Source: Zymoseptoria tritici IPO323 (lineage: Eukaryota; Ascomycota; Dothideomycetes; Mycosphaerellales; Mycosphaerellaceae). Taken from it: a DNA stretch of 64,000 nucleotides. Of the stretch, positions 52,295 through 63,536 are shown in pieces; positions within the stretch are counted from its first letter, which is position 1, and the number at the start of each line of letters is the position of its first letter. A program made the translations under genes and the position numbers. The notes under the pieces are model-generated. The model did not search any database, was not told the DNA's origin, and saw nothing but the letters and a program-made list of their open reading frames with translations. Where the stretch lies: the NCBI RefSeq assembly GCF_000219625.1, contig NC_018208.1, positions 1,426,001 to 1,490,000 on the forward strand. The letters run 5' to 3'.

Positions 52295-53368
52295 ATGGAC
52301 TCACCATCGCGCGCATCGACTCCGCACCTCGACACAACCACCACAACGATGACGGACTCCTTCAGTGATCAAAACGATGGCGCCGCTAAGAGAGCAGACT
52401 CGCCGCTGAGCTCGTCGGATGAGGCGGTCGAAACCAAAATCGCTGCTCTGCCCACTCTCTCCGCGAAAGAACAACCGATTATGCCATTGGCCGATTCACC
52501 AAGCGTTCCGACCGATGGCATGCTGAAGGGAGAGATGGTCGTCGAGCAGTCACCTTTCATGCGGATCCCTGCGGAGTTGCGAGTTCGGATCTACAAGCTC
52601 CTCGTCCTTTCGCATCCCACTAAACGCATCGAATGTCCAAGCGAAACTTGCACCGATGGATCCAGCTTCCTCGCCAGCACATGCAAGCCAGTCAACTCCC
52701 AGGTGCGCAGCTACAAGTGCCGGGTCTGCGCCCGATTCCGAGGGAACGACGTACATCTCGAGATCCTGCGGACTTCCCGCCAAGTCTACCACGAAGCTTC
52801 TGCGGTCCTCTACGAGAACGTGGAGATCGTAGCACGTGGCTTCGGCTCCGGGGGCTTTATTGCTCCTCCATCTACGCTTGCGTTGCACGTTCGCCAACTG
52901 TGCTGCATCCTGCCAGACGTTCGAGGACACTATCGCCACTTTCGCGACATGCCCACTCGTAATTGGTTCGGTCGTACCGTCAGCGGCCTCCCGAACCTTC
53001 CAAATTTGCAGTTGGTGCGTTTGCACCAGGACGTGAACTGGACCTCTCCGACTTCGCGGAACTACGACACCATACTCAACTCTCTGGATGTCTTCACACT
53101 TTTCGGACCGCAGGTCGAATTTGCACTGGACATACACATCACCAGGGCGTGGTCCGATGAGGGAACAAGCATGGGTTGGATGGAGGAGATTGTGTCACGC
53201 ACCGGGCACGAAGAGCGTGCAAAGGAGCTGGACGCTGCCGCTGTCAGGTTGAGACAGAGGCTGGTGGACGGACTGGGCGAAGCTTTCAAGCGCAAGGGAA
53301 AGGTTCTCAAGATTCGCGGGGAAGGATCGGTGGAGGCCGAAGTCGCCGAAGACGAGCAGGAGGGATGA
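52295..53368 (+). CDS. F-box-like family protein, subfamily C
   Basis: 357 residues from ATG 52295 (MDSPSRASTPHLDT); the frame is open 45 codons further up, with a basic stretch that could be an extended N-terminus. After a Ser-rich head, the core is FMRIPAELRVRIYKLLVLSH, then a Cys-containing insert (ECPSETC..YKCRVCARFRG) that could bind zinc. ILRTSRQVYHEASAVLYENV follows, the typical second block of the F-box-like family, and then a long C-terminal region with a charged coil at the end. It is more distant from the tandem copies at 39-46 kb but has the same two-block layout. Confidence 0.75.
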   Translation: MDSPSRASTPHLDTTTTTMTDSFSDQNDGAAKRADSPLSSSDEAVETKIAALPTLSAKEQPIMPLADSPSVPTDGMLKGEMVVEQSPFMRIPAELRVRIYKLLVLSHPTKRIECPSETCTDGSSFLASTCKPVNSQVRSYKCRVCARFRGNDVHLEILRTSRQVYHEASAVLYENVEIVARGFGSGGFIAPPSTLALHVRQLCCILPDVRGHYRHFRDMPTRNWFGRTVSGLPNLPNLQLVRLHQDVNWTSPTSRNYDTILNSLDVFTLFGPQVEFALDIHITRAWSDEGTSMGWMEEIVSRTGHEERAKELDAAAVRLRQRLVDGLGEAFKRKGKVLKIRGEGSVEAEVAEDEQEG

Positions 53369-54386
53369 AGTGGCACGACAGTCGCGCGCGAAGATGGCGG
53401 AACGTGGCTCAACAGCGTCAGGACCACGAGAGAGAAATGTCTCCTCGGTCACGACAGAGAGAAAATGAACAGAACGGGTTTGTTTGATTGCTTTTGCGAG
53501 GTGGTGTTGCTAAGGAGTTCAGCAGCGATGAAATTTGCAGTGCATGCGAGAAAAGCAGCTTCAAGGGGATCAATGGCTTCATCAAGACGAGACAATGCGA
53601 AGGAAAGCGAATCGTCAAACGACATGAGAATGAGAACTTCCAAAAGTGCTTACAGGTCCAATGCCCTTTCCAACGTGACTCTTGCATCTCCCATCTCTCC
53701 CTTACCACTACCGCATACTACCCTGGCCACCATCACCCTAACCACCCACCGCGCCACGCTCGTAAGCAAAGAAATGTACCGACCCCCCTCAGACCAACAC
53801 CACGTTCCCCTCAACCCCTCAAAAGAGGAAATCAGAGTCACGGCTCTCCCCACCCAAATGAACAGAAGTCCAAACGGACAGGAAAAAGCCATCCGAAACG
53901 CAGCGCCAAAAAGGTCCAAAGCCCATCGGCAGGTAGTCCAACCACCATCACCCCTCATCCATCCTCCTTTGTCCCTTCCGGAGAAAGTTACGAGAGAGAG
54001 AGAAAGAGTTTGTGATGTTTGGAGTATGGAGGACTTTTGTGTTTTTGATCTGTCGCGAAGTATACTGAGCGCCGTCTTTGACCTTGAGGATCGGGCTCCA
54101 CTTTTCGTCGCGAGGGGTTTTGGGCAGGGGGGATGTGCAGGGAGTTGGCGGGGGTATGGGAGAGGGGGAGAGGGGTGGGGAGGGGTTGAGGAGAGGAGGG
54201 AGGGGAAGAGAGGGAGGGGAGAGGGAAATAGGAGAGGAGAGGCGAGAAATGAGATCTGAGGAGAGGGAAAGGGACACCGAGATGTGGCAAAGAAAGCTGA
54301 GACTGAGAATCTGTTCGAATGTAAGTCGCTTGAGGGGTATCAAAGGCATTCTTCGACCATTTGGAGGGAAATTAGGTCTCGGCTGC
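53369..54386. other. intergenic with a purine-rich tract
   Basis: Convergent 3' flanks. The stretch 54120-54280 is strongly G/A-rich on the plus strand (many GGGGAG and GAGAGG units) and generates long but meaningless frames. No gene is supported. Confidence 0.5.
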
Positions 54387-56273
54387 TCAGGAAGCAAAGC
54401 CAACTTTCCGCGTCGTTGTCGCTGCGCCGCCTGCCATGTCGTCCAGCATACGGTCCATGGCATCTAAGTCCATCGCGCCAGCATCCAGCATTTGTTGATC
54501 CTTCGCCGTTGCGACTTCGGCAGGTTGTTGGAAGAGTGTGCGCCCCACACTTGATGCAGGCCGTATCGTCTGCAGAGCAATAATGCGATGTTCTGCAGAC
54601 ACAAGAATGTCCCGCTGTGTGTTCATCTGACCCAGCCCTGCGCTCGTGTTGGCGCTAAAGTGGGAGACGGAGGTGATGAGCTCGTTGTTGAGGTTGATGT
54701 CTGTAATGTGCGAAAGACCGGGAGCATACAGAGAGCCAAAACCACCGCTGGCGCCGGTCGTGCTGCGCTGCCAGAACGATTGCATGCTCGTGATGGAGTA
54801 AATCTCGCTGTTGTACCATATCACCACGCTTTCATCGGATTGGCCGGTACGGGAGTAGTTGGGTGCGACGGAGATGCCACCTGGGGGCGCGACGCCTACC
54901 ATCTTGGGGGTGCCAGCAAAGAGTTCCTCTGACTTTGTCTTCCTCGTATTGGGTGTCATTGGAGCAAGTTTGGAGGCTCCTCGTTTCGGCTTGGCCGGCT
55001 CTGACTGCTCAAGTGTGCTCGAAGTGCCGAGAAATCCTCGCACGGTGAACTCTTCGACTCGCTTGCCTGGTGGCGCTGTTGTCACATCCCAGATACCCCA
55101 CTCGCCGTCTTCAAGAACGGTGAGTATTGCCTTGCCGGAAATCACCCAGCGTGCGTCGAGAATCTTCTTCCGCCGAGGGGAGACTGATTCGACTTCTGAA
55201 GGTTCGATCGTGCTATGAAATGCGGTGTGGTAGGTCATGATCCAGTCGCCTGTCGGTATTGGAGCATTCGAAGGCTCGGCCACGGAGTCACCAGTCGCAG
55301 GTCGGCGGCGGGCCGATCGCGAAGTATGAGGGTCGTAAATTCGAGCTGTGCCGGATGTGTCTGTTACCAGAACTTGCGCAAGGCGGGATGAAGGGTGGAA
55401 TGTCACGCCGTTTGCAGGGAAGTGCATCTGCGCTCTTCGAAGAAGCATGTCATCGTGAGCAGCCAAGCCGTTCTTGCCAATCGCAACAGACCAGATGCTG
55501 AGTGCACGCGACACGCTGGCCACGAGGATTTGGTCTTCAGGAGCATGCTTTGGAGCAGCGAAAGTGTCCGATCGAGAGTCATCGGCGGGCAGGTATTTGA
55601 TGGCCAGACTTGCAGGTACTGAGCCCCCAGCGGACAGCTCAATCTGTGACCTCCCTATCTTTCGTGCAATGCTGTCTTTAGTCCCCTCTGACGGCGGTGC
55701 GAGTGGTATCTGCAGTATCCGTATTGTTCCATCTGATGAGCCTATGACCACAATTGCCGTCTTCCTGAGGATGCTCGGTGTCAACGAGGAAACGTGCACA
55801 GCCGGTACCTCCACATGCAAGACATTCGTTCCGACTTCAATGTCCAGATCTTCAATGATGGTCGGATATGGGCAGTCCGCATCTTGCTCCTCCTCTTCAG
55901 CCTCGTATTCGTCTTCTGCTGCATCGGCCGCATCGTCGTCGTCGTTGTCAAGTGAGATGATCTCGTGGGAATGGCCGTTGCCGTTTGGTGTCGCTGAAGA
56001 TTGTGTACGACTGTCGTGTTCTTTCCGCCGCCGTCCACCTCTCCAAAGCACCCTTACGCCTTTGTCGTATCCATATATCACGACTGTCGAGCCATTCGGT
56101 GCGGTGACCGGGTAGATGCGAGCGCAATGGATGCGATGTGGTAGTTCGTAGCTACAGTCCAAAGTTAGCAGGATTCCTAGAGAAGTTGGCAGCATGATCG
56201 AAGGGCAGATCACTGACCTGACATGGAGCTTCCGGTCTCGCTTTGACACTCTCGGCCGCATCACCGACTCCAT
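54387..56273 (-). CDS. WD-repeat protein, Nup37-like nucleoporin
   Basis: Exons on the minus strand 56273-56218 and 56151-54387 (66-nt intron, GTCAGT, a GCTAAC branch site, ACTGTAG) give 606 residues. The join yields HVSYELPHRIHCARIYPV. Degenerate WD/beta-propeller elements follow: STVVIYGYDKGVRVLWRGG; an acidic loop (about 100-135); VVIGSSDGTIRILQI; LVASVSRALSIWSV; VLVTDTSGTARIYD; and KAILTVLEDGEWGIWDV. It ends with short helices. The layout fits the fungal Nup37 family of the nuclear-pore outer ring (Nup107/Y complex). The family call is moderate, since WD proteins are alike. It is divergent to APC1. Confidence 0.6.
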   Translation of the reverse strand: MESVMRPRVSKRDRKLHVRSVICPSIMLPTSLGILLTLDCSYELPHRIHCARIYPVTAPNGSTVVIYGYDKGVRVLWRGGRRRKEHDSRTQSSATPNGNGHSHEIISLDNDDDDAADAAEDEYEAEEEEQDADCPYPTIIEDLDIEVGTNVLHVEVPAVHVSSLTPSILRKTAIVVIGSSDGTIRILQIPLAPPSEGTKDSIARKIGRSQIELSAGGSVPASLAIKYLPADDSRSDTFAAPKHAPEDQILVASVSRALSIWSVAIGKNGLAAHDDMLLRRAQMHFPANGVTFHPSSRLAQVLVTDTSGTARIYDPHTSRSARRRPATGDSVAEPSNAPIPTGDWIMTYHTAFHSTIEPSEVESVSPRRKKILDARWVISGKAILTVLEDGEWGIWDVTTAPPGKRVEEFTVRGFLGTSSTLEQSEPAKPKRGASKLAPMTPNTRKTKSEELFAGTPKMVGVAPPGGISVAPNYSRTGQSDESVVIWYNSEIYSITSMQSFWQRSTTGASGGFGSLYAPGLSHITDINLNNELITSVSHFSANTSAGLGQMNTQRDILVSAEHRIIALQTIRPASSVGRTLFQQPAEVATAKDQQMLDAGAMDLDAMDRMLDDMAGGAATTTRKVGFAS

Positions 56274-56754
56274 GGCGTTGATGTTTCAGCCAGGAGCTTG
56301 GTTGGTGTTGATGCGCCGGGATGAGTTGGTTGGTGAAGTGCAGCGGGAAAATGCTCGTGAATCAAATTTGCTGAGTTCCATCAATATTTGATGGAGGAAG
56401 CCGCGTTGACTGCAGCTCCACAAGCCTGACGCGTGTTTAGGAGGATGTGTGAACGATTGAAGTATAAGGTAGGTAGACATAATGCTCAATTTACTTGCAC
56501 TTTCTGCGTATTCGATGAGCGCCGGTGCATTCTTGGTACGACTTGTTAGCATGGTCTTGCTAAGTCGCTAGGAACTGCAAAGCGATCAATATCTCTCCAC
56601 TCTCCGGTCCATCACGAAGCAGTCGCGTCCCACATCTATAATTCCGACTTCACTTCATCACATGTCGATAACACACGAGACATCCCGACTGACATCTCTC
56701 TCGAACGAGAGCCGGGACCATGCCAAACGCCATCGCACATATTGAACAGATCGA
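56274..56754. promoter_or_regulatory. divergent promoter region Nup37-like/APC1
   Basis: 481 bp between the two head-to-head start codons; inferred to contain both promoters. No specific motif was assigned. Confidence 0.4.
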
Positions 56755-59700
56755 ATGGCCGCCGTCGAGAGTCTCGGCGTCCACACGCCGACCGGACTTC
56801 AATACCTAGTCTCAGAGGGCATCCTCCCGCCAGATCCCAGGCCAGAACGATACCAATGGGAAACATTCATGGTAGCAGATGGAGAAGAACAGACGGAAGA
56901 AGAGATTCTCACCACAGAGCACGCAGTAGTCTGGTCGCAGGGAAGTTTCGTTCGAAATGTCTTCCGATTTGACGTGGAAGGCGAGATTGTCACGCAGGCC
57001 ATTCTGACCACGTTCCCATCGGATCGCGCTGGAGATGGCACCAATGCTGAAGCCTCGCCCGCAAGAGCGCTGGTCGTTCTACTCAGGACAAAGGCCCACA
57101 TCTACTTTCTCCAAGGCAGCCATCACATTGTCGACCTACCATTTGAGGTCGAGCGAGCATTTCAAGCTCCAAGAGGTCTCCTTCTCCAACGGAAACGCAC
57201 ATCCCCGAACTCACTGCCACCGTCACCACAGATGCCGTCCGTTCCTCCAAACTCATTCTTCTTCTCTCAAGCTCGCATGCGCACTTCCATGTCATTCTTG
57301 GATTGTCCGACTTTGCAAAAGAGCTTCGCAGGCTCAAAGCGCATTCTCTCAAACCCCACGAGTGGAGACTCGAAACTGGAAGCTCTTTTCCAGACCATCA
57401 CTGCGGCATCAGGGAAACGCGGAGACGACGATGTTACCAACTTGTACTCTCTTAGCGGTCCACTGTCAGATCTTGGAGTGGTGACATACTCACTTCAGCA
57501 TCAAAAGCCGCGGATGAATGGTCGATCTCAGAACGGGAACAGTGTCGAGTTTGAAGGGCTGGATCCGGCAGAGAAGATCATCTATGTCTCTCCAGAGGAC
57601 GAATTGTCTTCCACGGACAAAGGAAAGTCTGGTCCACTGGTGCTTCTGGTTACTTTGAACACCGACATACACACAATCACGATATGGCACGCCTGGTATG
57701 TGGATGAGAAGTCTCTTCAAGACCTGCTCAAGCACCGGAAGGAACAAGAAGAGGTCAAAGCCAGGAGACGAAGTTCATTCCTCAGCGCCGGTGTTGCTGC
57801 CACGGGTACAACAACTCCTGCGGTGCGCCGTCGTGACGGGGCACGGGAGAGCTTCGCAGCTGGCGGACTTGCGAATCTGCCACTTCCTGGTGACACAGCA
57901 GTCACACAAGCCGGAGGCGTCCCTCGGAAACCCACGGAGGAAGAAGTCATGGCATCTCAAATGGACCCAGACTACGTGCCGGCACTATCCCAACAACCAG
58001 CTCGCGAAAACCGCCGGATCAGCTCTATGAACACCGATGTCCGTGGCAGCCAAATGACTGTAAACGCTAGCTTCGGCAGTACAGGAGGCCGTCGTGCGAC
58101 ATCTTTCGGTGGTCCTGCCGAGCGAAGATCCTTGAGTCATAGAAAGAGTCGAGGATCAACACCTGGCAGTACCTACAGTAGGAGTGTGGCAGGAGACGAT
58201 GACTCCATCATGGACCTGGACAGCACGATCGAGATTGACGACGAGGAGAGCGCAGACGGCATTCTACGCCACATACGGGCCACATTCGAGGCATCTGGCG
58301 CTGACAGCGTGTTCGGTAGTACGGACGATGGCTTCAAGCGTGAGCTGATCGTGAGAAAGATACACTCGTTTCCAGTCGGATCGCTTTCGGCTTCCCGCGG
58401 AATGGCTGAGGTGCCGGTCGGCATGCACAAGGTTGTCACACTCCCTGAAATGCAATCAAACAATGGTGTGAGCAGCACGAAGATCAATGTGTACATCCAC
58501 GATCGACAATCAAGAGGAGCACAAGTCTTGACATTGAGGGTCAAGCAGCGACCGCTGTGGCCTGAGACTGCAAATCCTGTCAACGTTGCAATTCCGCTCC
58601 TTGTTTCAGAGAATGGTATCGCCAACTGCGATGATATTCTTCGGCTGCAGGATAGCAATATGCGCGCAGTGCTGCTTGGCAGTAAAGGAATTCAATTCTC
58701 ACTCGATGAGCAGCCTCTCTGTTCACTGCCTGCGCCTGCAACGTATCGAGTGTACAATCCGCTCTCTTTACGCTCGCAATCTGGACAATCGGACAAGGAA
58801 GTTGGCCGGAATCGCTTGCTCGCCCCACCTGCAGCTCCTCTATACCTGCAGCACGAAGGCACGCATGGTGCGTACGATGAGGTTTCCCAAGACGGCGTCC
58901 ATCATCGCAGGCGACTGTCGCTTCGTCCTTCCCATCAGCACATTGACGACTTGCTCTCCGTCTGCGAGTATGTACTGCCCAAACAACAAGCTAGAGCATT
59001 GCGGAAGACCTGGTGCATGGCGTATGCGTGGCTTTCATCACATCAAGAGAATCTTACAGCAACGAAGTGCGACGCAGAGTTTGTGGCGTTCGTTGCGACT
59101 CTGTTTAATTCCATCATCGGCTTACTGGACTCCAAGGCGCGAGCTGCACTGAACATCTTCAAGCTGTCTTCGGCCAAGGCTACTGCTTCGTCACAAAGCA
59201 CACTGCATCTGCGACGACATCAGCACGAGGGCGAATTGCTTGGTAGCACACCATGGTCGTGGATGTCGCAGCAACCTCAACCCCGACTTCGATCCCCGAA
59301 GAGCGATGAGAAGCGCAAAGATCAGCTTTTGATCATCGCGACAGCATTGGCAGATGAGTTGTCTGCTGCATCAGAACCCAAACAGTCCGCTACCGTCGCA
59401 GCCATGTCTGCAGGGAAGCTTATGCTGGCTCTGCACATCTTCCTAGAAGATCAGAAGTTATGCACATTGTCCTCTATCGACGAATCACAGCTTGCCGCCG
59501 TCGTTGCACAGATTGGATCGTGGCTGAGCTTAGAGGACTGGTCGTACGGCCATGGCACGTACTATCACCTCGAGGGAGCTGGAGACGAAAGATGGGCATA
59601 TCTTAAGTCTAAAGCTGTCTACCCGCCTCAGCTAGGTTTCCTGGACCAGCCCATCGGTGTCTTTCAGTGGTTCGAGCACGCTTTGATGCATTCATCTTCG

Positions 59701-62544
59701 GAGACTTATCCGTCCTTGTTAGCTGTAGCCCAAATTGGCTCTGATCCGAGCCTGGCCAACATCGAAGAGTCGGTCTCGAGATCTCTCACGCCGCGTATGG
59801 CGGCCCTCTCAGATATGTTGGCGGCCACGAATGGGCTGATGACGTCCCCGGTACAAACGGTGGAGCTTCTACCCGCGAATGGCATTACCGTCGAGATGCT
59901 CGACACTTTACCAGAAGCGGTCGCAGCGCCCTTCAAGGAAGCCATCGCACGTTGCGAAAAGCAGCCGCCCACCACGTGGTCATCCGACTTGCTGCGCTTA
60001 GTCAATCGGGAGGATCTTATCATCGGAGAGATGAGCGACACTCCAGCACATCCAAGACCGCAGACCATATTCAGCAGAGTGCCACGAGACATGCACTCGG
60101 CCTGTCTCGCCCTCGACCAGTCTACCCAACATCCCAAAACGAGAGAAGCCGGCCGCAACGCCGTATCGCAGCTCATCTTCAGCGAAGATCGCCGACTTGT
60201 TGAAGCAAGCAGTCTGATGCACTTCAACAGCGTGCAAGTCGCGCAATGCCCGAAGCAACCAGAATGGGACGAAGCAACGCATTTTGAACATCAACGGCGA
60301 GCCATGCAGTACGTAACAACTCGTATGATCGCTCTTCCCGCAGGCGATGGCATGATCCATTTTGACAGCCAGACACCTCTTCTCACTGAGAAGTACCACC
60401 TTCCTGGCTTCAACTCGTCGTGTCTGATGCAGCCCATGGGTCATCATTTGACCACCGATCGGAGCGGCTTGACTGAGGAGAAGGTCAACTGGGCATATTT
60501 CCACGCAGGAGTGTCATCCGGCCTTCGCATATCGAGAAACGTGAGAGGAATTGACACTTCCTGGATCGCCTTCAACAAGCCAAATGAGCTGACGAACCGT
60601 CACGCTGGACTTCTGCTTGCGCTTGGGTTGGGAGGACATCTCCGAAACATGGCGAAGTGGCTGGCCTTCAAGTATCTCACACCGAAACATACGATGACAT
60701 CCGTCGGTCTGCTGCTTGGGCTTTCAGCATCGTACATTGGCACCATGGATGGCTTGATCACTCGCATGCTGTCTGTGCATATCACGAAAATGCTTCCGCC
60801 AGGTGCAGCAGAGTTGAACGTCTCACCGACCACACAGACGGCGGGACTGATGGGCATTGGTCTCGTCTATTGTAACACGCAGCACCGCAGAATCAGCGAG
60901 ATTATGCTGTCGGAAGTGGAGAACATGGAGGTCGAGGATCCAGATAGCGGACCCGATCAACTTCGAGACGAGTCCTATCGACTTGCGGCTGGATTCGCTC
61001 TGGGCTTGATCAATCTGGCCAAGGGCGACCGCCTTCGCGGTCTGCATGGATTGCAGATGCCGGAACGCTTGCTCGCAGTTGCGATAGGACCTCGTCCCGT
61101 CAGTGCGGTGCACGTCTTCGACCGAGCTACTGCTGGAGCAGTCATTGCCATCGCTTTGATCTACATGAAGACCAACGATCAGTCCATCGCGCAGAAGGTC
61201 AACATCCCCGATACGGAAGCGCAATTTGATCATGTTCGACCGGACATTCTGCTCCTCCGCTCCATGGCGACGCACCTGATCTTGTGGGACAGCATCGAAG
61301 CTCGAGGCCCGTCTGCAGAATCTGAAGGCTGGATTCACGACAATCTTCCCACATGCTACAAGAAGCGTGCAAAACAGTTGATTGTCGAAATGACCAAGAC
61401 CCGCACGATCGATAGCGCCCACATCCCTCTATTCAACGTCTTCACCGGCCTTGCTTGGGCTCTCTCCCTCAAATACGCCGGCAGCGGCAACACTACCGCC
61501 CGCGACGAAATCCTCTCCGTCTACCAATTCTTCTTCACCCTCAACCACGGCGCCGACGCTTTCTACTTCGACGGCAAGCTCGGCCGCGCCTCTCTCCGCC
61601 GCTGCATGGATGTCCTCGCCCTCTGCGCAGCAGTCGTCATGGCCGGGACCGGCGATCTCGAGACCTTCCGCTACCTCCGTCGCATGCACGGCCGGACGGA
61701 CGCCGAGACTCCCTACGGCAGCCACCTCGCCGCTCATCTTGCCATCGGCGTCCTCTTCCTCGGCGGCGGCACCTTCACCTTCGGCACTTCGGACCTCGCT
61801 ATCGCTGCTCTAGTCTGCGCTTTCTACCCCCTCTTCCCGACCGACGTGCACGACAACCGCGTCCACTTGCAAGCTTTCCGCCACCTCTGGGTCCTCGCCG
61901 CGGAAGCACGCTGTATTGTCGTCGAAGACATCGAATCCCACCGCCCCATCCACATGCCCATTACTCTCACCTTACTCGACGGCTCAACACAGTCCCTCCG
62001 CGCACCATGTCTCCTGCCCGAACTCTCGACCATCCGAACAGTACACACAGACGACAACCGCTACTGGCGCGTGACCCTCGACTTCGCCGCTAACCCCTCT
62101 CATATAGCCGCTTTCCGCGCCAGTCAGAGGGTATATGTCCGCCGCTGCCCCGCCGCTGAAGCGCACCCGACAGTCTTCACGGCGACGCTGGCGGCGCTGA
62201 ATGAAGCGCAGAATGTGCTGCCAAAGGAATTGTTCGTCTGGATGGAAGTTTTCAAGTTGGAGGCGCTGAGGGGTATGGAGAGGGCGGATGTGGAGAGGGT
62301 GTTGCCCGCTGCTGGGGGTGGGGTTGAGGGAATGGATGAGAGGGGGAGTGTGGTTGATGAAGCGTTGCAGTTGGAACGGGTGGCGAGGTTCGGGACGGCG
62401 AGGGAGGGGTTGTGGGGTCTGAGGGTGTTGTTTAAGTGGGCGGAGAGGGCGAGGGAAAGGGGGGATGGGAGGTTGAAGTGGATTGGGGAGGAGGTTGTGG
62501 AGGGGTTGAGGGGGTGGATTGAGGGGAGGAGTCGAGAGGGGTGA
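56755..62544 (+). CDS. apc1: anaphase-promoting complex subunit 1 (BimE)
   Basis: Single exon, 1929 residues. The N-terminal WD-like part (about 1-620) contains long Ser-rich loops with likely phosphorylation sites, as in APC1 autoinhibitory loops. The C-terminal half holds the proteasome/cyclosome (PC) repeats: HAGLLLALGLGGHLRNMAKW, MTSVGLLLGLSASYIGTMDG and AGLMGIGLVYCNTQHRRISE. RLAAGFALGLINLAKGDRLR, AGAVIAIALIYMKTNDQSIA and HLAIGVLFLGGGTFTFGTSD continue the series. Upstream, WAYFHAGVSSGLRISRNVRG is the family landmark. APC1 is the scaffold that joins the catalytic and TPR arms of the APC/C ubiquitin ligase; in Aspergillus it is BimE, needed to restrain mitotic entry. Confidence 0.93.
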   Translation: MAAVESLGVHTPTGLQYLVSEGILPPDPRPERYQWETFMVADGEEQTEEEILTTEHAVVWSQGSFVRNVFRFDVEGEIVTQAILTTFPSDRAGDGTNAEASPARALVVLLRTKAHIYFLQGSHHIVDLPFEVERAFQAPRGLLLQRKRTSPNSLPPSPQMPSVPPNSFFFSQARMRTSMSFLDCPTLQKSFAGSKRILSNPTSGDSKLEALFQTITAASGKRGDDDVTNLYSLSGPLSDLGVVTYSLQHQKPRMNGRSQNGNSVEFEGLDPAEKIIYVSPEDELSSTDKGKSGPLVLLVTLNTDIHTITIWHAWYVDEKSLQDLLKHRKEQEEVKARRRSSFLSAGVAATGTTTPAVRRRDGARESFAAGGLANLPLPGDTAVTQAGGVPRKPTEEEVMASQMDPDYVPALSQQPARENRRISSMNTDVRGSQMTVNASFGSTGGRRATSFGGPAERRSLSHRKSRGSTPGSTYSRSVAGDDDSIMDLDSTIEIDDEESADGILRHIRATFEASGADSVFGSTDDGFKRELIVRKIHSFPVGSLSASRGMAEVPVGMHKVVTLPEMQSNNGVSSTKINVYIHDRQSRGAQVLTLRVKQRPLWPETANPVNVAIPLLVSENGIANCDDILRLQDSNMRAVLLGSKGIQFSLDEQPLCSLPAPATYRVYNPLSLRSQSGQSDKEVGRNRLLAPPAAPLYLQHEGTHGAYDEVSQDGVHHRRRLSLRPSHQHIDDLLSVCEYVLPKQQARALRKTWCMAYAWLSSHQENLTATKCDAEFVAFVATLFNSIIGLLDSKARAALNIFKLSSAKATASSQSTLHLRRHQHEGELLGSTPWSWMSQQPQPRLRSPKSDEKRKDQLLIIATALADELSAASEPKQSATVAAMSAGKLMLALHIFLEDQKLCTLSSIDESQLAAVVAQIGSWLSLEDWSYGHGTYYHLEGAGDERWAYLKSKAVYPPQLGFLDQPIGVFQWFEHALMHSSSETYPSLLAVAQIGSDPSLANIEESVSRSLTPRMAALSDMLAATNGLMTSPVQTVELLPANGITVEMLDTLPEAVAAPFKEAIARCEKQPPTTWSSDLLRLVNREDLIIGEMSDTPAHPRPQTIFSRVPRDMHSACLALDQSTQHPKTREAGRNAVSQLIFSEDRRLVEASSLMHFNSVQVAQCPKQPEWDEATHFEHQRRAMQYVTTRMIALPAGDGMIHFDSQTPLLTEKYHLPGFNSSCLMQPMGHHLTTDRSGLTEEKVNWAYFHAGVSSGLRISRNVRGIDTSWIAFNKPNELTNRHAGLLLALGLGGHLRNMAKWLAFKYLTPKHTMTSVGLLLGLSASYIGTMDGLITRMLSVHITKMLPPGAAELNVSPTTQTAGLMGIGLVYCNTQHRRISEIMLSEVENMEVEDPDSGPDQLRDESYRLAAGFALGLINLAKGDRLRGLHGLQMPERLLAVAIGPRPVSAVHVFDRATAGAVIAIALIYMKTNDQSIAQKVNIPDTEAQFDHVRPDILLLRSMATHLILWDSIEARGPSAESEGWIHDNLPTCYKKRAKQLIVEMTKTRTIDSAHIPLFNVFTGLAWALSLKYAGSGNTTARDEILSVYQFFFTLNHGADAFYFDGKLGRASLRRCMDVLALCAAVVMAGTGDLETFRYLRRMHGRTDAETPYGSHLAAHLAIGVLFLGGGTFTFGTSDLAIAALVCAFYPLFPTDVHDNRVHLQAFRHLWVLAAEARCIVVEDIESHRPIHMPITLTLLDGSTQSLRAPCLLPELSTIRTVHTDDNRYWRVTLDFAANPSHIAAFRASQRVYVRRCPAAEAHPTVFTATLAALNEAQNVLPKELFVWMEVFKLEALRGMERADVERVLPAAGGGVEGMDERGSVVDEALQLERVARFGTAREGLWGLRVLFKWAERARERGDGRLKWIGEEVVEGLRGWIEGRSREG

Positions 62545-63536
62545 GTGTATGCGAGTTATAGAGATGAGAGGCGAGGATCAGGAAAGCATCTGATGGCATA
62601 TTAGCATGGCGTGGATCGACTGTCGTTTTTCCGGAATAACATTGGTTCGTACGCACAGCATTGTTGCCATTACCACAGGCCGAGCGTTTGAAGGTGGAGA
62701 GGCACTCGCTTTCTCAGGTCTCTTGGGAGATGTCTTGGACTACGGGCATATACCGCCTGATCAAAAGAAATTGGCGGAGGATGAGAAAGACTGGTTCGGC
62801 ATGAATGAGAGCCAGTCCTGAAGCAGGCTGCACGAGAGACTTCCTCCATGATCCCGCTCAAATTGCAACGCTTGTGTCGAACCCCAGTAGCTTGGTGTAT
62901 ATAGTCTGCGCCGGAGAACGGGGATGTAATCCTAGATGGTATGTGTCTTCGTGGGAGCAAAGCAGCGACCAACGACAACTTTCGTTCCCCGACACACATT
63001 GTACGATCTGAGCTAATGGAGTCCAAGTTATGTGGTGCGATTTGGCTATGGAGGTAGGGATAAGGAAGCATTTGATGGCATGTCCACGAAACGTCCTGGC
63101 CTGGAGAGAAGAGATCGGCAGAAGATAAGACTCATGCCCGATAGCAATGTTACAATGAGCATTGTATTTTGCTTGAAACTTCGTGGTATGTGCATTCGTG
63201 ATTTTGTACAGACGCCGTCTTTGCGCCGCTTCGACCGCTATGCGCGGTATCGTACAGCGTCCGAGCTACTTTCCCTCGCTCCGCTCTCGATGCTTGTCAA
63301 AGGACTTGCGCCTCCATGACTTCATGTGGTCGCATGGTCTCTCCATCAATTCGCGGCGCTCGGTCTCAATGCCACATATCGTCCTCGCGACTGGCGAGAA
63401 TTCGATCGATGATTCACTTCTTCCAGATCCTGCACTTTCATCGGGCGGGTGTCTCCAGCAAAGGCTCCGTCATCGGCGTGAGCCTTCGTATCTCTTGATC
63501 AAAACAGCTGGCTCCTTCTCATAGCTCTCCTGCCCT
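62545..63536. other. intergenic
   Basis: Convergent 3' flanks of APC1 and bL31m. Short frames only; nothing supported. Confidence 0.45.

Noticed and set aside
53465..54259. 264-codon plus-strand frame
   Set aside because: Ends in a G/A-rich low-complexity tract; no conserved block and no start in a good context.
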